Positions 48,460 through 59,984 are shown, numbered from the stretch's first letter. The stretch: 64,000 nt of DNA from Saururus chinensis (GCA_035235625.1 CP141150.1:5332001-5396000); one strand, 5' to 3'. Numbers and translations are program-made. The notes: generated by a model from the sequence alone, not told the origin.

Positions 48460-51400
48460 CTATGAAGAAGCGGATAGGAACTTATTTTTTACGATACTTC
48501 TAATTACAGGCACAAGAGCAATAAAAGCAATCTGAAGTTGTTCTGAGCTATTCACTCGGATGCTGAGTTGTCCTGATCCTTTGTTGTTTAAATTTGCCCG
48601 AGCAATTATGTTGCTATTCCGACCTACAGGGAACTGTGTCTGTGCATTGCCTCCAATTGCAAGATCTCCATGCCAGTCCATAATAGAAAGTCCAATGGTC
48701 GACAAAGTTCGGCCTAAAGGGTAATCTTTGTCTCTCAAAGTGGCCTCTAAACTACCACCATATGCAACATCCCCACGGCTAGTCATGGCCCCTCCTGTCA
48801 TCACCAATCGAAACCTCTTGTGAACCATCAATCTGTCTTCAATCTTCATTCCGGCTGTAAATGAATCACCCAAAGCCGCAACTGAAAGACCAGCTGAAGT
48901 CGTGTTGCATCTGAAATTACAAAACCGTGTCTCACTTCGTAGCGTGTATAGTAATTCCTTACCAAGAGTTTGCATGTCAAACCCAAAGGATGTTGCCTTC
49001 TTGTCGCCGTGCTTTAAGGAACTAGCTACCTCCATTTGAAGATTGCAGTCTTTCTTGTCTTTTGTAACTTGACCCGAGAAGGATACAGGTATTTTTTCTT
49101 TCACAACAAAAAGCCTTTCAACATTCAATCCCTCATAACCTACATCATGGTCCCAACCGTGGCTCTCAAGAACAGGTCTTACAAGCCAGTTGGACGAGTC
49201 AAGATACCGATACCGATGGGTAGGGTTATCTGCATCAAAAGATGTAGGCAGGGCCAGATCTGGCATAGGGACTGGCACTGACGCGGGTCCACCAGTTTCC
49301 TCTTCTGCACTTTCATTACAATCATTTGGTACATCTTTTGCTGCATCCGCCATTTTCTTCAGCAGCTTCCTGCGCTTCTTCTCCTCTTTCAATTGCTTCT
49401 TCATAAAAAGTTTTTCACGATATTCTAGCTCATCAAAGTATGCCTTCTTCTGTGCTTTACTCAAATTTGCCAGCTGAGCTTTTGTCAAGCGCTTGAAGGG
49501 GGGCAACTCATCATATTCTGACTCGTTATCTGAATCAGAAGTATCATCCAAGTCATCCTCCAAATTATCATCGTCGCCAAATTGCTCCTCTGGAAGTTTC
49601 AGCTGAGGCCTTGACTGGAGGAGAGATGATAGAAGGAACGGTAACGGAGGTACTCTTGGTCGAGCACTGAAAGGTTTTCCAGGTGGATTATCTTGCAACT
49701 TCAAAAGTGTGTTTGCCTCCGCCAAGATTTTGGAAGCAAATGACAGCAACAGCAACTGTGGCTTCCATACCTGCCCATTTGGTAAAACCCTCTGCCCAGC
49801 CCGGTTTGTCCGGCAGGCTGAGTGGTTCTCCACCAAGGAAACCGGATTCATAAGTCTAACATCTCCAGCTGCTTGCCTGATTGCTTGTTGAACAACATGA
49901 GATCGCTGTGTCACAAACATTTCATAGCTCATTGGGATTCCATTAGGACCATCTGGCGGGGCTGATGCAGCATGAGTAAGAACAACTATTGCATTGAACC
50001 ATATGGAATGCCCAAATGTATTTGTGATAGTTCGTAACAGTGGAACATCCCCATAATCCCTGCTTTGCATGTCCAACCTATCAAGATACAAAACAATATC
50101 TGGCGGATTTTTTTTAATAAAGCTCTTTACTGAGTTAAGAATCTTTTCATTGCGACGCTGGTCCGCACATGAAGTGAGAAGGCCAGGGGTATCAATAACC
50201 CTAACTTTTATGCCTTGAACAGTTCCCACGATATCCTGTACCTTCTTAGTACCCAGCTCAAAAGCATCAGTATTGAACTTAACCTCATCAAAGATAGAAT
50301 TAATAGTTGCGCTTTTACCTACACCGGTCTTTCCAAGAACCAAAATTGTGCAAGAGAAGTCAAGGGGTTCCTGACCACCTGCTTCGAGTTGTTCAGCCAT
50401 GGCACTGGCTCGGTCAAAGCTAAAAGCCCCAGCTCGACTAGTCATCCGGCTACCTCGAAGCTGCTCAGCTAGACCAAGGCGATAAAGGACTTGGGCTACC
50501 ACAGTGTTATGAGGAGTCTGGCCAAGCCTATGGGCAAGTCGCAGAAATTTGACACGAATCATCTGAAGCTTCTCTCGAGTCTCGTCATACTCATCTGTTT
50601 CACCATTGATGGGCTCTTCTACTAGCTGTGTGTGCCTTTCTTGCGCAGACCCATTAACACGGGGCTGCACGGGAGCACGAGGGGCAGGTTCCAGCAGTGG
50701 GGCAGATGACCCAAGACCAGCAGGACGGGCCGGGGGAGGAACATCACTCAAACTTCTGGTGGTTGAACACTTATCACCTGGAGGAGGAGCAATAGTTGAA
50801 GCAGCCTCATCATCATCTGTTGAGACAGAATCTTCAAACTCTCCCACATGAACAGAATCCCTTCCTGGCGAGTCGATAATAGTAGCTGAACTATGAAAGC
50901 TGTTGGCTCCTGGATTCTCCCCTTTTTTCTCATCAGCAAGCTCCTCAGTCTTGCCAATATCAACAATTTGAGCAACCAACACCTGCTTGGATTGAACGAC
51001 TGGAGAGATGGCAGACACCCCAGCCTGGGAATCCTCCATATCTCTCAGCTGCTCCACGGTTGAATCATCAACCTTAAGTCCCTCGTCTACATTGGCTTCA
51101 ACTTCGAGCCTTTGTATCATTTCCCCGGGCAAGATCTTCACCCTTTTGTGAAGTGATGAAACCTCCTCAACTTTTGCTTCTGGAATTTCCTCAATGACAC
51201 CACAAATTGCATCATCACTTGCATTTTCTGATCGTAAATGAATTTCACGGGATTCACCTGCCCTATCATTTTCACTCTCTGGTTTCTTATAAACCTCTGC
51301 ACATACATCCACCGTAGGAGTAACAGTTGCCTCTGTCTCATCTTTATCATATGAAACAAGTTTTCCATACTCTTCTACAGAATGTGATTCTCCTTTGGGC

Positions 51401-52389
51401 AGGCCACTAGCATCAGCTGAACTATGAACACCACTGGGGCTAGCTCTCTCATTGTCACTCTCTTTCTGAATCTCCTCAGTACTGCCGACATCAGCACTTT
51501 CAGTAACGTTGTCGCACTTGAATTCATTACAGCCAGATATTTCAGCCCGAGAATTCTCCAAATCAATGAACTGCTCTACAGCTACACCAGCGTTGAGTTT
51601 CTCAACTAAACTAAGATCCGGACCCGGTAATTTCTCCCGAATGTCACTGTGACATGACAGATCACCGTTGGCTAACATCCCTGGTTGTGAACATATTTCA
51701 TTTGATTCAACCAGACTGCAATCCCCATTTTCAGGTATCACAGGATCCACCTCATTAAAATGCTCCTTTTTGGAACCTTTTACCACATCTATCCCCTCCT
51801 CTTGCTCCTTAACCGTAGAGTTCCTAAAATCCTCATCTACTATCTGGCCAGGAGATTCCACCACAGGCCCATCTTCTAGATCAACCACACCATTTCTTTC
51901 CAATCCATCATGTTCCCCCAGTATTACAGTTCCATTACCATTCTCCTTTCCACAACGCACACCAAGATCGCTATTTTCGTCACCATCTACACCCCCTCCA
52001 ACAGCAGGGGCAATTGGCTCATCCCGGGCCTCAGCTCCATCCTCCACAGACCGCTGCACCGCCTCTTCGAACCGGTCCATCCCAGTCCCATCACATGCGT
52101 CCCTCTCACTCGTCGCTGCATCCTGAAAATTTTCATACACCTCATCCTCACCATCCCCACCACCCGCCGTCGGCAGCGCCTCCGATAGCTGCAGTGGCAG
52201 AGGATCAGTCTCTTCAAGGTTCCCATCTATAGCTTCCTCAAAAACCTCGTCCGCCTCCGAATCCCTCTTCACACGATGACCCACAATCTCCCCAACCCCA
52301 CCATCCAACCTCGATTCCAAAATCCCATTTTTATTGAAAATTTCTTCCCCCGGATCGGATTCCATCACTGTATCAACCCCATTTTCCAT
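48460..52389 (-). CDS. TOC132: Toc159-family chloroplast import receptor, Toc132/Toc120 type, 1,309 aa
   Basis: A GTP-regulated receptor in the chloroplast outer envelope that binds transit peptides of precursor proteins and works with Toc33/34-type GTPases and the Toc75 channel. The start is the ATG at 52389 (AAACATGG, a good plant context); the frame runs upstream only to a TTG that probably lies in a 5' UTR intron. The order is that of the family: a long acidic A-domain (about 1-640) with DEVFEEAIDGN near its start, as in Toc132/120; a GTPase domain with GKTGVGKS (686-693), DTPG (733-736) and LTHA (804-807); an acidic linker; a basic Lys-rich segment (about 985-1005); and a C-terminal membrane-anchoring M-domain from about 1050, ending with the conserved DYPLGRTLSTIGLSIMDWHG and VNSSEQLQIAFIALVP text. 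The coding region is one uninterrupted exon. The length is close to Toc132 (about 1,200) and shorter than Toc159 (about 1,500). The choice between Toc132 and Toc120 is not secure; the family is. Confidence 0.95.
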   Translation of the reverse strand: MENGVDTVMESDPGEEIFNKNGILESRLDGGVGEIVGHRVKRDSEADEVFEEAIDGNLEETDPLPLQLSEALPTAGGGDGEDEVYENFQDAATSERDACDGTGMDRFEEAVQRSVEDGAEARDEPIAPAVGGGVDGDENSDLGVRCGKENGNGTVILGEHDGLERNGVVDLEDGPVVESPGQIVDEDFRNSTVKEQEEGIDVVKGSKKEHFNEVDPVIPENGDCSLVESNEICSQPGMLANGDLSCHSDIREKLPGPDLSLVEKLNAGVAVEQFIDLENSRAEISGCNEFKCDNVTESADVGSTEEIQKESDNERASPSGVHSSADASGLPKGESHSVEEYGKLVSYDKDETEATVTPTVDVCAEVYKKPESENDRAGESREIHLRSENASDDAICGVIEEIPEAKVEEVSSLHKRVKILPGEMIQRLEVEANVDEGLKVDDSTVEQLRDMEDSQAGVSAISPVVQSKQVLVAQIVDIGKTEELADEKKGENPGANSFHSSATIIDSPGRDSVHVGEFEDSVSTDDDEAASTIAPPPGDKCSTTRSLSDVPPPARPAGLGSSAPLLEPAPRAPVQPRVNGSAQERHTQLVEEPINGETDEYDETREKLQMIRVKFLRLAHRLGQTPHNTVVAQVLYRLGLAEQLRGSRMTSRAGAFSFDRASAMAEQLEAGGQEPLDFSCTILVLGKTGVGKSATINSIFDEVKFNTDAFELGTKKVQDIVGTVQGIKVRVIDTPGLLTSCADQRRNEKILNSVKSFIKKNPPDIVLYLDRLDMQSRDYGDVPLLRTITNTFGHSIWFNAIVVLTHAASAPPDGPNGIPMSYEMFVTQRSHVVQQAIRQAAGDVRLMNPVSLVENHSACRTNRAGQRVLPNGQVWKPQLLLLSFASKILAEANTLLKLQDNPPGKPFSARPRVPPLPFLLSSLLQSRPQLKLPEEQFGDDDNLEDDLDDTSDSDNESEYDELPPFKRLTKAQLANLSKAQKKAYFDELEYREKLFMKKQLKEEKKRRKLLKKMADAAKDVPNDCNESAEEETGGPASVPVPMPDLALPTSFDADNPTHRYRYLDSSNWLVRPVLESHGWDHDVGYEGLNVERLFVVKEKIPVSFSGQVTKDKKDCNLQMEVASSLKHGDKKATSFGFDMQTLGKELLYTLRSETRFCNFRCNTTSAGLSVAALGDSFTAGMKIEDRLMVHKRFRLVMTGGAMTSRGDVAYGGSLEATLRDKDYPLGRTLSTIGLSIMDWHGDLAIGGNAQTQFPVGRNSNIIARANLNNKGSGQLSIRVNSSEQLQIAFIALVPVIRSIVKNKFLSASS

Positions 52390-52430
52390 GTTTCCTTCTA
52401 CAAATCTACTTATTCGTACAAGAATCCTAC

Positions 52431-52611
52431 CTATGCGGCAAGAACAAAAACGCAACAGATTCAGACCCCAAAAAGCAGTAAATTAACACCAAAAAAGTAG
52501 GTAAAAATTCACAAAAAAACGAACGATGACGAGAAGAACAGATGCAGAAATCGGAGAACAAAATTAAGGGTCAAAATTGAGCTAAATAAATGGAGAATCC
52601 TGCTGACATAC
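52431..52611 (-). other. Probable 5' UTR intron of the TOC gene
   Basis: On the minus strand the exon end CTCTGCAG is followed by the donor GTATGTCAGC at 52611. An acceptor with a good pyrimidine tract (TTTTTGTTCTTGCCGCATAG) ends at 52431; an alternative AG is at 52398. The intron would be about 180 bp. It explains why the open frame upstream of the ATG is not used. Confidence 0.6.
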
Positions 52612-52760
52612 CTGCAGAGGGGGGCGAGCGAGAGGGCGAGGAGCTTGGGGGTAGAAGAGAGCGAGCCCTATCTAATCTCCGCAGTCAAATGGTGATTTTC
52701 TCTCTCCTCGTGGGGGATGGACGGCTGGAGACGTGCGAGGGACTGGATCGGACGGCGTAG
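52612..52760 (-). promoter_or_regulatory. Probable first non-coding exon and promoter of the TOC gene
   Basis: CT-rich leader on the minus strand (GCTCGCTCTCTTCTACCCCC-like), typical of plant housekeeping 5' UTRs. No TATA box is evident. Confidence 0.4.
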
Positions 52761-53584
52761 ATGGGCCCTCGGGTTTGCTTCGTGAACCACGCCAAACTCG
52801 TCCATTTAGTGAATCATTTGATTAATCGCCCTCAAAGCTTTGTGCCTTTGTTGCTGCGGAAGGCAACCCGGGCCGGCGGCCCCGCCCCTCGGGCCCCGCT
52901 TCCGGTTCGCTGGCCTGGACCGTTCGCATGGTGGGAAAAAGCGGTTATAGCTGGTATTCGCCTTTAGCTAAATATTTGGCGGATAAATTTTGTTTATGAA
53001 TATATTTACTAATATTTTGTTTATTAGTATTTTATTTTAAAAAGTTTTTTTTAAGCAAATACGAATATAGTCCATAGATATAATCTTTTAGGCAATTAAA
53101 TCAATCATTGTCCATAGATATAATCTATTAAGCAATTAAATGAGAGTTAAAGTGGTTAGAGAAAATGAAAGCGGTGTTAATAATTTTAACTAAGTAGGAT
53201 AATTAGTCTAAAGATTTCTAAATTAAATAATTTAGCATATGTTATAAATAAAATATATAAGAATGCACATTGTATTGACAAACAGTTAGAATGATGTGTT
53301 TGTCATAGCCGTGTTAAAAAATTTACCCAAAAAATTACACATAAAAGAATTATACGGCTACAGACACCTCGGATACAGCCTGGACATCAGATGATGGACT
53401 TCCACAACCAGCCCTACTTATGGCCCCTCCCACAGCCCACCTTGTCGACCGTCGGCCTCCTCCCACATAACACTGCAGCCTCCGATGCCGACTGTTTACT
53501 CTGCCATCTACCGTTGATCCCGACATTGTGTTTCCTTGCACGATCGCTGATATTCTGGGAATTTGCTCACATGGGCGAGGTTTT
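52761..53584. other. No gene supported
   Basis: A GC-rich stretch (52860-52930), then AT-rich DNA with a short duplication of GTCCATAGATATAATCT (53070 and 53110). From 53390 to 53590 the composition is more gene-like, but overlapping ORFs on both strands lack motifs. Confidence 0.4.
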
Positions 53585-53592
53585 GTTGCCTA

Positions 53593-54547
<955 letters not shown>

Positions 54548-54555
54548 GTTGCCTA

Positions 54556-55972
54556 TCTTCATCCTTGGGTGTTAGAGAGAATTTTAGTAGGTTTTGTAGG
54601 GATTTTGGTTTTCCTGGGTCTTGTTCGACATGAATCGATGCTTGAATTCCTACCTTTTTGTAATGATTTGGGTTTTTATACTGTGATTGAGAATATTATT
54701 CTTCCGCTCGTTTGCGAAGTAGACTGATTCAGAATCTCATATGCTTCCAGAATTAGGGAGTAGGGATGCAGCCTTCCAATGTTTTGTTTTGCTCCTGCCT
54801 TTTTCCTCCTTTGTTAATTAACTGTTTGATGTCTCTGTTGCTTGAATTAATGCATTGTGTACTAGATACTGGATTATGAACACTTGTGCTCTTCTGATTT
54901 GTGCTCATGTTGTTTAGCCATGGAAGAAATATCAAATGGTTCAGCCACATTCTATTGTTGAAGCTTAATAATGTCTTCATGATCCCTTGTCTCTTTTTTT
55001 GACATATTCTGGAACTGAAAGTTCACTTTTTTAATATTAACGGTTGAGTTTCTTGATATGAGCTACATTTTGTTGCTAAAGCCTCTAGCTTACATTAGTT
55101 TTGGCTTCAGTTTCTGGTTTTGCTGAACTAGCTTGATGCCAATCCTGCTTCAGATTGACTCTGATTGAGAAAAGCAAATTTCTTATTGTTGAGAAATATC
55201 TAAGCAAATTTATTATCTTTAAAAGAAACAGTTTATGGTATGTAATTCAACCCATTAAGATATTTCATTCGTTTAACCTTTTTTTCTGCTCTAGGGGTTT
55301 GTTAGCAGAAAAAGGGAAATCAATTGTAGTCCATGTGATTGAGATGGAGCTGGGTCCAAGTCCTTGCCTTTGCAGGGTGAACCTACTTGGACTTAATATA
55401 TTATAGCTTTCCTCATCCTTTGTGCCATGAGATTGCTGTGTATTGCTTCAGGTTGCCTTTGATTTAGAAAGGATGACAATTTATTTGTGCCTTAGATAAG
55501 TTTTAGACTAACGAATGTTTTTTGTTGTAATTGTTCAACTCTTTTACATTACATTGAATTTTTTTTGTTTGGTTCAAGTATTTACTAGCGGAATATGGAA
55601 TAAACTTGTGCCAGTGAGGAGTTGTCCGTGTGATTGAGGTGGAGCTGGGTCCAAGTCCCTGAAAAGGAAGAACCTACTTGGAGTCACTTCATTCAAATGA
55701 CATCGTTGGACCTTTCTGAGGCTAATTCTATAAGGTCTATCCTTGTTCAACTTGCCAAAAAAGATTATTGAAGTGCTTTGCGCGCATCATTATCAATCTG
55801 ATTTTCAATTGTCTGTTTTATTCCAAAATGTTAAGGTCTATCCTTGTTCAACTTGCCAAAAAAGATTATTGAAGTGCTTTGCGCGCATCATTATCAATCT
55901 GATTTTCAATTGTCTGTTTTATTCCAAAATGTTGTGTCCAGTGTAATCTGCTACTTGTTCAGAGTTCACACC
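54556..55972 (+). other. Possible introns of the gene ending at 56306
   Basis: T-rich, intron-like plus-strand text with no long ORF. A segment around 55337-55390 (TGGAGCTGGGTCCAAGTCC and AACCTACTTGG) recurs around 55640-55680, about 300 bp downstream. That fits old local duplications. No exons other than those at 55973 and 56175 could be supported. Confidence 0.35.
55732..55933. repeat. Perfect 101-bp tandem duplication
   Basis: 55732-55832 and 55833-55933 read identically from AAGGTCTATCCTTG to TTCCAAAATGTT. I see no difference, so it is either very recent or an assembly artefact. Confidence 0.9.
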
Positions 55973-56306
55973 CGCTATCTCCTTAGCATCAAATTGGTAG
56001 TAGAAGTCAATGAGTGGTGCAATTTCGATCTAATTTGGGAAAAGGTAATTTGGGTGTTAAGCAATGCTTAAGACGCACTTAAGGATGGAAAGAAATGTAA
56101 TTAAAGTTAATATCTGAATTAAAAGAGTGAATCAAGGGTGCTCTTTTTTCATTAACTCAACTACTTCAATGCAGGACAAACATCCAGTGAGCCCAACCGC
56201 TTCAACTAAGAAGCATACTTCTCCAAGAAAAAAGAATATAAACAGACTAAAAACCAGTGGGGCACAAGAAGTTTATAAGAACAAAATTGTGGTCTGTTTG
56301 CAGTAA
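55973..56306 (+). CDS. 3' end of an unidentified spliced gene (two exons)
   Basis: Exon 55973-56044 follows a pyrimidine-rich acceptor (CTACTTGTTCAG) and ends AAG before GTAATTTGGG. Exon 56175-56306 follows TACTTCAATGCAG and runs to TAA at 56304. Joining them keeps the frame exactly: ...NEWCNFDLIWEK then DKHPVSPTASTKKHTSPRKK, ending YKNKIVVCLQ. The last exon is rich in Lys, Ser and Thr with an SPRKK-like basic patch. I recognise no family. Upstream exons are not found, so this is partial. The stop lies 16 bp from the end of the RING pseudogene on the other strand, so the two would overlap in their 3' UTRs. A decayed gene is possible. Confidence 0.35.
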
Positions 56307-56322
56307 TGTGGACACCCCATTT

Positions 56323-56893
56323 TCATATCAAGCTTGAGGGAAAATGTAAGGGATAGAACATTTGGGAACGCTCCAGCCTACAGCTTGGCCCTGCCGGCGG
56401 GACAACGGGTTCAATCACATGAGCACGGCAGACCGGGCAGGATGTCGAAGCGGACAACCACAGGTCTATGCACTCTGTGGAAGATGTGCTTGCACTCAGG
56501 CAGCACCCGGGTCTCATTCCCATCAGAGAAGTTGCCAAGGCATATGAAGCAGCAATCGGATGCATAGCAAGAGAGGGAGGCAGCTGGCTGGGACGGCTGG
56601 ATGACCACCACGGGGATGTCGGCAAGTGCATTGCAGTTGTCAGAAGTGCAGTGTCGCACAGGCGTCTCAGGTGGGCGGTTGGACCGGCGGGTACAGAAGC
56701 AGATGAAGTAGTAGACGACGAAAAGAAAATTTGCCGCAATGAGAATCAAAACGGTGATTCTCAATATCTTGATCGCAGTGTTTGAGACAGGAAGGGTTGT
56801 GGGAGGATGCATCAGGTGGGTGGCTTCTTGTTGCAACAGGCGATCATGAAGCATAATGTGGCGGTGGTGGGGTTCGTGATATATACAAGCCAT
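56323..56893 (-). pseudogene. ATL-like RING-H2 E3 ubiquitin ligase, frameshifted
   Basis: ATL proteins are membrane-anchored E3 ligases whose RING-H2 finger recruits the ubiquitin-charged E2. From ATG at 56893 there is one hydrophobic membrane segment (about residues 43-66, ILRITVLILIAANFLFVVYY) and then the finger: C115, C118, C134, H136 and H139 in CFICLGNFSDG and VLPECKHIFH. The two last ligand pairs (CIDLWLSASTSCPVCRAHV) follow, but in another frame. Only four bases (56473-56476) separate the codons of H139 and the next Cys, where six are required, so two bases are missing. The second frame then runs to a stop at 56323. If the base count is right the gene is inactive; a sequencing error is the alternative. 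Intronless, as most ATL genes are. The short spacing between membrane segment and finger and the lack of a clear GLD box make the ATL label tentative. Confidence 0.75.
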
Positions 56894-57554
56894 TGAAATG
56901 GAAACTGTGGCCTGGGAGGAAAGAAGACAGAGAAAGCGTGGGTACTTGAAGGAAGGCGAGGTTGAAGAGAGTGATTACGGAATGTGGCGATTGGAATATG
57001 CTCGTCATAAATGGAGGAGATTCGCATGGCATTGCGGTTTCCATATGGGGAGGGAGGCAGAAGCTTCTGCCACGGTGTGGTTGGATTAGTCATTCATGAG
57101 TTTGATTTGTGATTATCCACAGGGAAGATCTTTCTTGTCCGGTAAGGCTGTAATGAGGAAGATCATTTAACGTGGCTACAATGCTAATTTGGTCAGTCAT
57201 ACGTTAACGGTGATTTGATGGGTGATCTACTGGTCTTTAGACGTGGTTAGGTTTTCTAATTGGGTTCAGATGGAAATACAGTAGGTATCAAGGGCGAAGC
57301 TTTGCGTAATATTTTAACACATAATGACTTAGCTACGCCGCATAATCAGCCCTTACTCTTTTTCCTTCTCACTCGTATGCATAAGAAAAACACAATTAAA
57401 ATAACCTAAATATAGTACAAATCCGTCTTAGCGTAAGGGTCTTCGTCCATCCTAAGAGTATAGCTAGCCTGCCTATGTGAGTCTTATTCGTCCTAGAAAT
57501 TTGCTGTTTTGACTCCTACTTGCACAAGGAACGCAGCAGTCCTATGTGAGTCTT
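56894..57554. other. Upstream region of the RING pseudogene, no gene seen
   Basis: ORFs on both strands at 56812-57093 overlap the pseudogene's start and lack motifs. A short repeat CCTATGTGAGTCTTAT occurs at 57471 and 57541. Confidence 0.4.
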
Positions 57555-57735
57555 ATCTGTCCTACCACCGCTGTTGCCGCCGCCACCGCTGTCATCGCCA
57601 ATATTACTACTAATGTCACCACTATTACCGTCGCCGCCACCACCACTACAACCGCCGCCGCCACAACTACCACCACTGTCACCGCTACTACCACCGCCAT
57701 TACTACCACCGCTACTACCATCACTGTCACTGTCA
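57555..57735. repeat. Degenerate trinucleotide (CCN)/(ACY) repeat
   Basis: About 180 bp of CCACCG, CCGCCG, CTACTACCA and ACTGTC triplets. All frames stay open in both directions (Gly/Ser, Thr/Ala, Pro/Leu), which is why apparent ORFs exist here. No gene is called. Confidence 0.85.
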
Positions 57736-57879
57736 ATTTTCTCTAACATCATTTATGTAACCAAACAGTGAAAAATATTTAGGAATCTCCTAATTTCTCT
57801 TTCACCTAAATTCACTTTCTCTTTCCCTTTCTCCCGGTTTTCACCGATCCAAATAGACCCTAAGAGTCCTCCCTTAAGT

Positions 57880-58092
57880 CTAAGCAGCGCCCAGCTTCAC
57901 TGCTAGAATCCCGTCCGCATAAGGACTCCTACTCAGCCTACTTTGTAAGGCAAGTAGCTCATCCAGAACATCTCCCATATTGTCCCAACATCCATCTGTA
58001 CCCAAAGGGCTGCCTAGGCTATCCATCGCATAGTAAACTTGGTTGTCTGCTGCCAAGTAAGAGGGTAGCTGCCCCTCTTTCCCATCGAGCAA
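57880..58092 (-). other. Coding-like fragment, about 70 codons, unidentified
   Basis: On the minus strand an open frame reads QLPSYLAADNQVYYAMDSLG, then DNMGDVLDELLALQSRLSRS, ending VKLGAA before TAG. It looks more protein-like than most chance ORFs, but it opens with TTG shortly after an in-frame stop and there is no ATG before residue 23. It could be a last exon or a gene fragment. The family is not recognised. Confidence 0.2.
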
Positions 58093-59273
58093 GTTAAGGG
58101 GTTAATAATAGGGAATTAGGGTTTAGCAAAAAATTAGTTGCCAAAATAAATGGAGTGGATAAACGGGTTACACTTCTGCCTACATTATTTTCACTCCATA
58201 AAGAGGTCAACCATACTTGCATATGAGAATTTGCTAATTGTAGCCACGATTATGGAAAGTTGCCTAAATTATGTGAGAAAAAGCCCTATTCCTCAGGACT
58301 GTTGACCACGAGTGTGCCATTGTTTTTCTAATTAGCATAGTATTTAATGTTGTTGTATGACTATCATATACTCCTATGTTGTGGGTAATAACGAAATAAT
58401 ATGTTAATGTTGTTATAAGTACCGTAATAATCTCACTATCCCATATAGTTTTCTAGATTTGAAAAAAAAAAAATTGTCTCGTATTGATCGGCTCCTCCTT
58501 GTACTAGTTAGGGGATGGAGAAAAAGTGTTAGTGAATGGAGTAAAATATTAGCCTGGCTGTCTTAAACATCATATATTTTTCAAATGCCAAAACTAATAT
58601 GAGACATAGGGATTATATGTTGTATTTTAAAGAAGGAATGTAATTCAAATTAGTGTCCACTAGAAGAGCCATGACAACCGAGCTATTAGTACACTGTATA
58701 TTGTCACCAATCACCTTGGGCATCTATAAGTTGGAATATAATGATTGCGTGTGTCCAACAAGTGGGGGTTCAAACTCACGATCTCTTGTTATGAGGCATG
58801 GTCTTGACATCTCACTAACACTTTGTTGGTTGCCCATTAATACTTTGTTAGTTGTACCAAATTGTATTATTATGTAGGATAGAGGAAGTATTTTGTATTT
58901 AATTTATAAAAATTATATTATTAATTGTTTAATACTATAATATATAGCTATGAAGGAGTTAATACAAAATAGGTTAAAATAGAAGTATAATATCTATGTT
59001 GCCGACTTAAAATTGATGAGAAGAGACATTACTTGCTTATAATTTTGAATTTTGTGACATAAGTTTTATAACCAAAACAAAAAATGTATGTTTTTTAAAA
59101 AATAGTAACATATGTAATATAATAAGGGTATTTTGGTAATAGATTTATGAAAAAAGAAAAAACTTGACAAAGCAAATTTGTGAACAATTGAATTTCATTA
59201 TAAAGGCTTGTAATGTTGACAATGTCATTGCATTTATTATTGTGATAGGTGGGGAACATCTCCTCTCTAGGAG
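58093..59273. other. No gene seen; AT-rich
   Basis: Contains the degenerate MITE annotated at 58434-58615. GGGGGTTCAAACTCACGATC near 58766 resembles a polymerase III B box, but no A box or tRNA fold accompanies it. Confidence 0.4.
58434..58615. mobile_element. Degenerate Stowaway-like element
   Basis: Left CTCACTATCCCATATAGTTT and right AAACTAATATGAGACATAGG are rough inverted copies matching the family's subterminal text (CCCATA...TATGGGAC). The ends are eroded. Confidence 0.4.
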
Positions 59274-59984
59274 TAGGGGTGCTCATGGACGTCCATTCTT
59301 AGTATAGTCATCCATATCCCCATCTGTTTTTATATAGAATAAATAATTTTTTTGTTCAAGAAGACACAAATGTGAACATGGATAAAGTTTTATATTTTCC
59401 ATAATGGGGAGCTACAGATGCAAACATACCTTTGTCCATATCTGTGAACGTCTGCATCTACCACCCTTACTCAACACTCTCTTAATAACTCTTAAATATT
59501 AGTAGTAATTATTACTAACTACTAAAAAAACTAGAATTTGGTACTTATATAGTATCTTAAGATAGTCCTATCATGCTACATAGGTATTTGACAACTTAAA
59601 TATATAAAACTAGTACTTATGACCCTAATATGCTACATAGGTACCAGATAGCATAAAAATATAAATTTAAAATTTATGTAACATATAAGGATAGTTTTAG
59701 CATGCTACATAGGTATTGAACAAATTAAAACCATAGATCCAATACCTATATAACATGTTAGAATAATTTTGACATGTTATAAAAGTACTAAAAAATTTGA
59801 ATTTGAATAAAAATTTAAGAATTGAAGTATTTGTCCAAGTCTATCTACGTTTGTCCATGTCCATAGTTGATGGACCTGAACAAAATATAATATGGACTAG
59901 GGTAGACATAAACAAACACGGAGAAAGGATATGCAAACGGTGGATAGACATGGACAACCATATATCCGTCCATGAACACCGTTA
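59274..59984. mobile_element. hAT-like non-autonomous element, 711 bp
   Basis: The left end TAGGGGTGCTCATGGACG and the reverse complement of the right end TAACGGTGTTCATGGACG are inverted. The flanking octamers TCTAGGAG and CCTAAGAA match at five of eight positions, so the duplication is old or uncertain. The interior has about four degenerate copies of a 60-70 bp unit containing CATGCTACATAGGTA (59570-59760). Confidence 0.6.

Noticed and set aside
52390..52455. 22-codon N-terminal extension of the TOC frame
   Set aside because: It opens with TTG, not ATG, and lies across a probable splice acceptor. The ATG at 52389 has a good context.
57516..57771. Gly/Ser-, Thr/Ala- and Pro/Leu-rich ORFs
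   Set aside because: Degenerate trinucleotide repeat open in several frames on both strands.
58740..58830. tRNA- or SINE-like sequence (B-box-like GGTTCAAACTC)
   Set aside because: No matching A box at the right distance and no cloverleaf could be drawn, so it is not called an RNA gene.
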